64,000 nucleotides of DNA from contig CP046179.1 in assembly GCA_014075275.1 (NCBI GenBank), positions 173,501 to 237,500 on the forward strand, given 5' to 3'. Source of the stretch: Boseongicola sp. GTDB lineage: Bacteria > Pseudomonadota > Alphaproteobacteria > Rhodobacterales > Rhodobacteraceae. The notes under the pieces are model-generated. The model saw only the letters and a program-made list of their open reading frames with translations, made no database searches and was not told the DNA's origin. Below, piece by piece: positions 62,553 to 64,000 of the stretch; position 1 is the stretch's first letter, and each line of letters opens with the position of its first letter. The position numbers and the translations under genes are program-made.

Positions 62553-62751
62553 ACTCAGCTCCACATTGGAATGCCCCAAATGCGGCGGCAAGACCACGGC
62601 AGCAATGCCAACGGATGCCTGCCAGTATTTCTTTGACTGTCCGCATTGCGGCGAAGTTCTAAAACCCAATGCCGGCGATTGTTGTGTCTGGTGTTCCTAC
62701 GGCACGGTCCCGTGCCCGCCAATTCAAGAAGGAAAGGGCTGCTGCGCATGA
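62542..62751 (+). CDS. GDCCVxC-domain protein
   Basis: The 69-residue, cysteine-rich protein has a zinc ribbon CPKC-x18-CPHC and the domain-defining GDCCVWCSYGTVPCPP. Such proteins often accompany MerF/MerT genes. The GTG start has GGAGG 8 bases upstream. Its stop overlaps the msrQ start (ATGA), so all four genes msrP to msrQ form one coupled operon. Confidence 0.75.
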   Translation: MKIELSSTLECPKCGGKTTAAMPTDACQYFFDCPHCGEVLKPNAGDCCVWCSYGTVPCPPIQEGKGCCA

Positions 62752-63356
62752 CGTTTGCCCAGAACATAAACATTCGCTTGTCGAAAGTGCCCGCATGGCC
62801 GCTCTATATAATAGCGACTTTTCCGCCGGTCTGGTTCTTCTATCTCGGCGTCACCGGTGGCCTTGGGGCCGAGCCTATTAAAGCGCTCGAACACAAGATG
62901 GGCGAACTGGCCCTGCAACTCTTGATCGTGACGTTGGCTGTCACACCGCTTCGGAACTACACCGGGATCAACCTGGTAAAGTTTCGCCGCGCAATCGGGC
63001 TGGTGACATTCCTCTATGTTTTCCTGCACCTTTTAGTCTGGCTGGTGCTGGACGTGCAGATCCTCAGCCAGATCTGGGCTGACATTATCAAACGCCCCTA
63101 CATTACCATCGGTATGCTCGGGTTTGTCCTGATGATCCCGCTTGCAATCACATCGAACAACCTGTCCATCCGCAAGCTCGGCCCCAAAGGGTGGAAACGT
63201 CTGCATCAGTTGACTTACGCGACCGCAATTTTGGGCGCGGTGCATTTCGTTATGCTTGCCAAAGGCTTTCAGATCGAACCGCTGATCTATCTGGGCGTGA
63301 TCCTTGCTTTGCTGGCAACCCGCGTTCGGCTGCCTCGAAAACGCGCCACCGCGTAA
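62748..63356 (+). CDS. msrQ: Haem-binding membrane subunit MsrQ
   Basis: The 202-residue protein has about five membrane spans and a ferric-reductase-like haem b core (GVTGGLGAEPIKALEHKMGE and LGPKGWKRLHQLTYA). It passes quinol electrons to MsrP in the periplasm. ATG 62748 gives the family length. It is the last gene of the msrP operon. Confidence 0.92.
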   Translation: MTFAQNINIRLSKVPAWPLYIIATFPPVWFFYLGVTGGLGAEPIKALEHKMGELALQLLIVTLAVTPLRNYTGINLVKFRRAIGLVTFLYVFLHLLVWLVLDVQILSQIWADIIKRPYITIGMLGFVLMIPLAITSNNLSIRKLGPKGWKRLHQLTYATAILGAVHFVMLAKGFQIEPLIYLGVILALLATRVRLPRKRATA

Positions 63357-63401
63357 ACTTTTCCGCTTTTCCTTATCGGCGGGCCTGTTACGGTCCGCCG
63401 A

Positions 63402-64000
63402 ATGGAAACCAAAGAATTGAACCGCGGCGCCATTTTGATCATGGCGCTTTTCTTTCTGCAACCGATGGCTATCGGTTCGTGGCTGGCATTGATCCCATAC
63501 GTCAAAGAGACGATCGGATTGTCCAAGTCTGAACTGGCTATTGCCCTTTTGGGTGCGCCCGTTGCTTTGCTGATCACACTACAATTCGCCAGCAAAGCAG
63601 TTGGAACCTTCGGTGTGCGCAAACTGTTCCTGGTGGCATTTCCCTTGCAGTTCCTGACGTCACTTCTGCCGATCACGGTTGGAAGCATGACCATGCTGTT
63701 CTTCGCGCTGGCCGCCTTTGGCATTGCCATCGCATTCATGGAGATTGCACTGAACGTTTATGCTGGCCGGGTCGAAAAATCGTCCGACCGTTTGATCATG
63801 AATAGATGCCACGGTTTCTGGGCGCTGGGCCTGATGACCGGCTCGATTGTCGCAACCAGTGGCTCACAAGTCATTTCGCCGCTTGGGATCATGGCGATCA
63901 TATCCGTAGCCTCGGCAACATTGGGGGTAGGGGCCGCCTTTACCCTGCCAAAAGTGGGCGAGGCGGAAGAGAAACGCGATCTGCCCCGCCGCAAACTCAG
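63402..64000 (+). CDS. MFS transporter, N-terminal part only (cut by window edge)
   Basis: The visible 199 residues contain the first six or so membrane spans of a major facilitator superfamily protein: WLALIPYVKETIGLSKSELA, FGVRKLFLVAFPLQFLTSLL and NRCHGFWALGLMTGSIVATS. The histidine-glycine-x-tryptophan-alanine-leucine-glycine stretch fits sugar/organic-solute MFS members. The gene runs off the right edge, so the substrate and C-terminus are unknown. Confidence 0.8.
   Translation, partial: METKELNRGAILIMALFFLQPMAIGSWLALIPYVKETIGLSKSELAIALLGAPVALLITLQFASKAVGTFGVRKLFLVAFPLQFLTSLLPITVGSMTMLFFALAAFGIAIAFMEIALNVYAGRVEKSSDRLIMNRCHGFWALGLMTGSIVATSGSQVISPLGIMAIISVASATLGVGAAFTLPKVGEAEEKRDLPRRKL

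Noticed and set aside
1..64000. CRISPR arrays, tRNA or rRNA genes, prophage or an origin
   Set aside because: No regularly spaced repeats, no cloverleaf or ribosomal sequences, and no structural phage or replication genes were seen.

Overview
The window is chromosomal DNA from an alphaproteobacterium, most likely a Roseobacter-type Rhodobacteraceae. This rests on overall gene content, GC-rich genes with many GTG and TTG starts and ATGA/TGATG stop-start couplings, an SOS box of the alphaproteobacterial GAAC-N7-GAAC type, a CP4-like (class II) EPSP synthase, and ECF sigma, cold-shock, DUF983 and GFA proteins typical of that group. No rRNA, tRNA, CRISPR array, prophage or origin was found. The gene cut at the left edge is an anti-sigma-like protein and the one cut at the right edge is an MFS transporter.

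Layout. 0-12 kb: ECF sigma/anti-sigma pair with an EF-hand protein, DUF983, Nudix, EamA exporter, fatty-acid desaturase with a divergent XRE regulator, small lipoproteins, an aldo/keto reductase, a frameshifted ImuA-like gene, YceI, and two cold-shock genes with small membrane genes and a BrnA-like antitoxin. 12-15 kb: an accessory patch of one IS3-family element, a pentapeptide-repeat gene and an unrecognised gene coupled to the stop codon of ettA. 15-33 kb: ettA, a GNAT gene broken by a 13-bp duplication, HAD phosphatase, LysR plus divergent permease, glyceraldehyde-3-phosphate reductase and M23 lipoprotein, a FadR-type regulator, galU, MarR and GNAT, a frameshifted SnoaL-LuxR regulator, an OmpA lipoprotein, an Ada-like protein, cytochromes, nth and adenosine kinase.

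33-44 kb: an oligopeptide/dipeptide-type ABC transporter whose two permeases are split by a GFA gene and are separated from the two ATPases by SDR, LuxR and PepSY genes; then a copper ATPase with CueR and its promoter. 44-53 kb: GFA, aroA, trmB, a soxR/VOC pair around a perfect SoxR box, D-2-hydroxyacid dehydrogenase, an HExxH lipoprotein and miaB. 53-64 kb: an ArsR-AHSA1-DUF1761 operon, two tandem Flp-pilin-like genes, phoH, glutathione-dependent formaldehyde dehydrogenase, an I78-type inhibitor, cytochrome c', SOS-controlled imuB, two tandem fasciclin genes (one internally deleted), and the methionine sulfoxide reductase operon msrP-msrQ with a MerF-like and a GDCCVxC gene inserted.

The items most worth follow-up are a six-copy family of intergenic elements (GC hairpins followed by a conserved AGTATTTT...CAGAA tail), the tandem pilin-like genes, the interrupted msrPQ operon, the ettA-coupled accessory genes, and three genes with frame disruptions. 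These could be true pseudogenes, or sequencing errors for the two single-base-type cases. I saw no clear multi-gene defence or otherwise wholly new system. Assignments rest on motif and family recognition by eye, and no database search was run.
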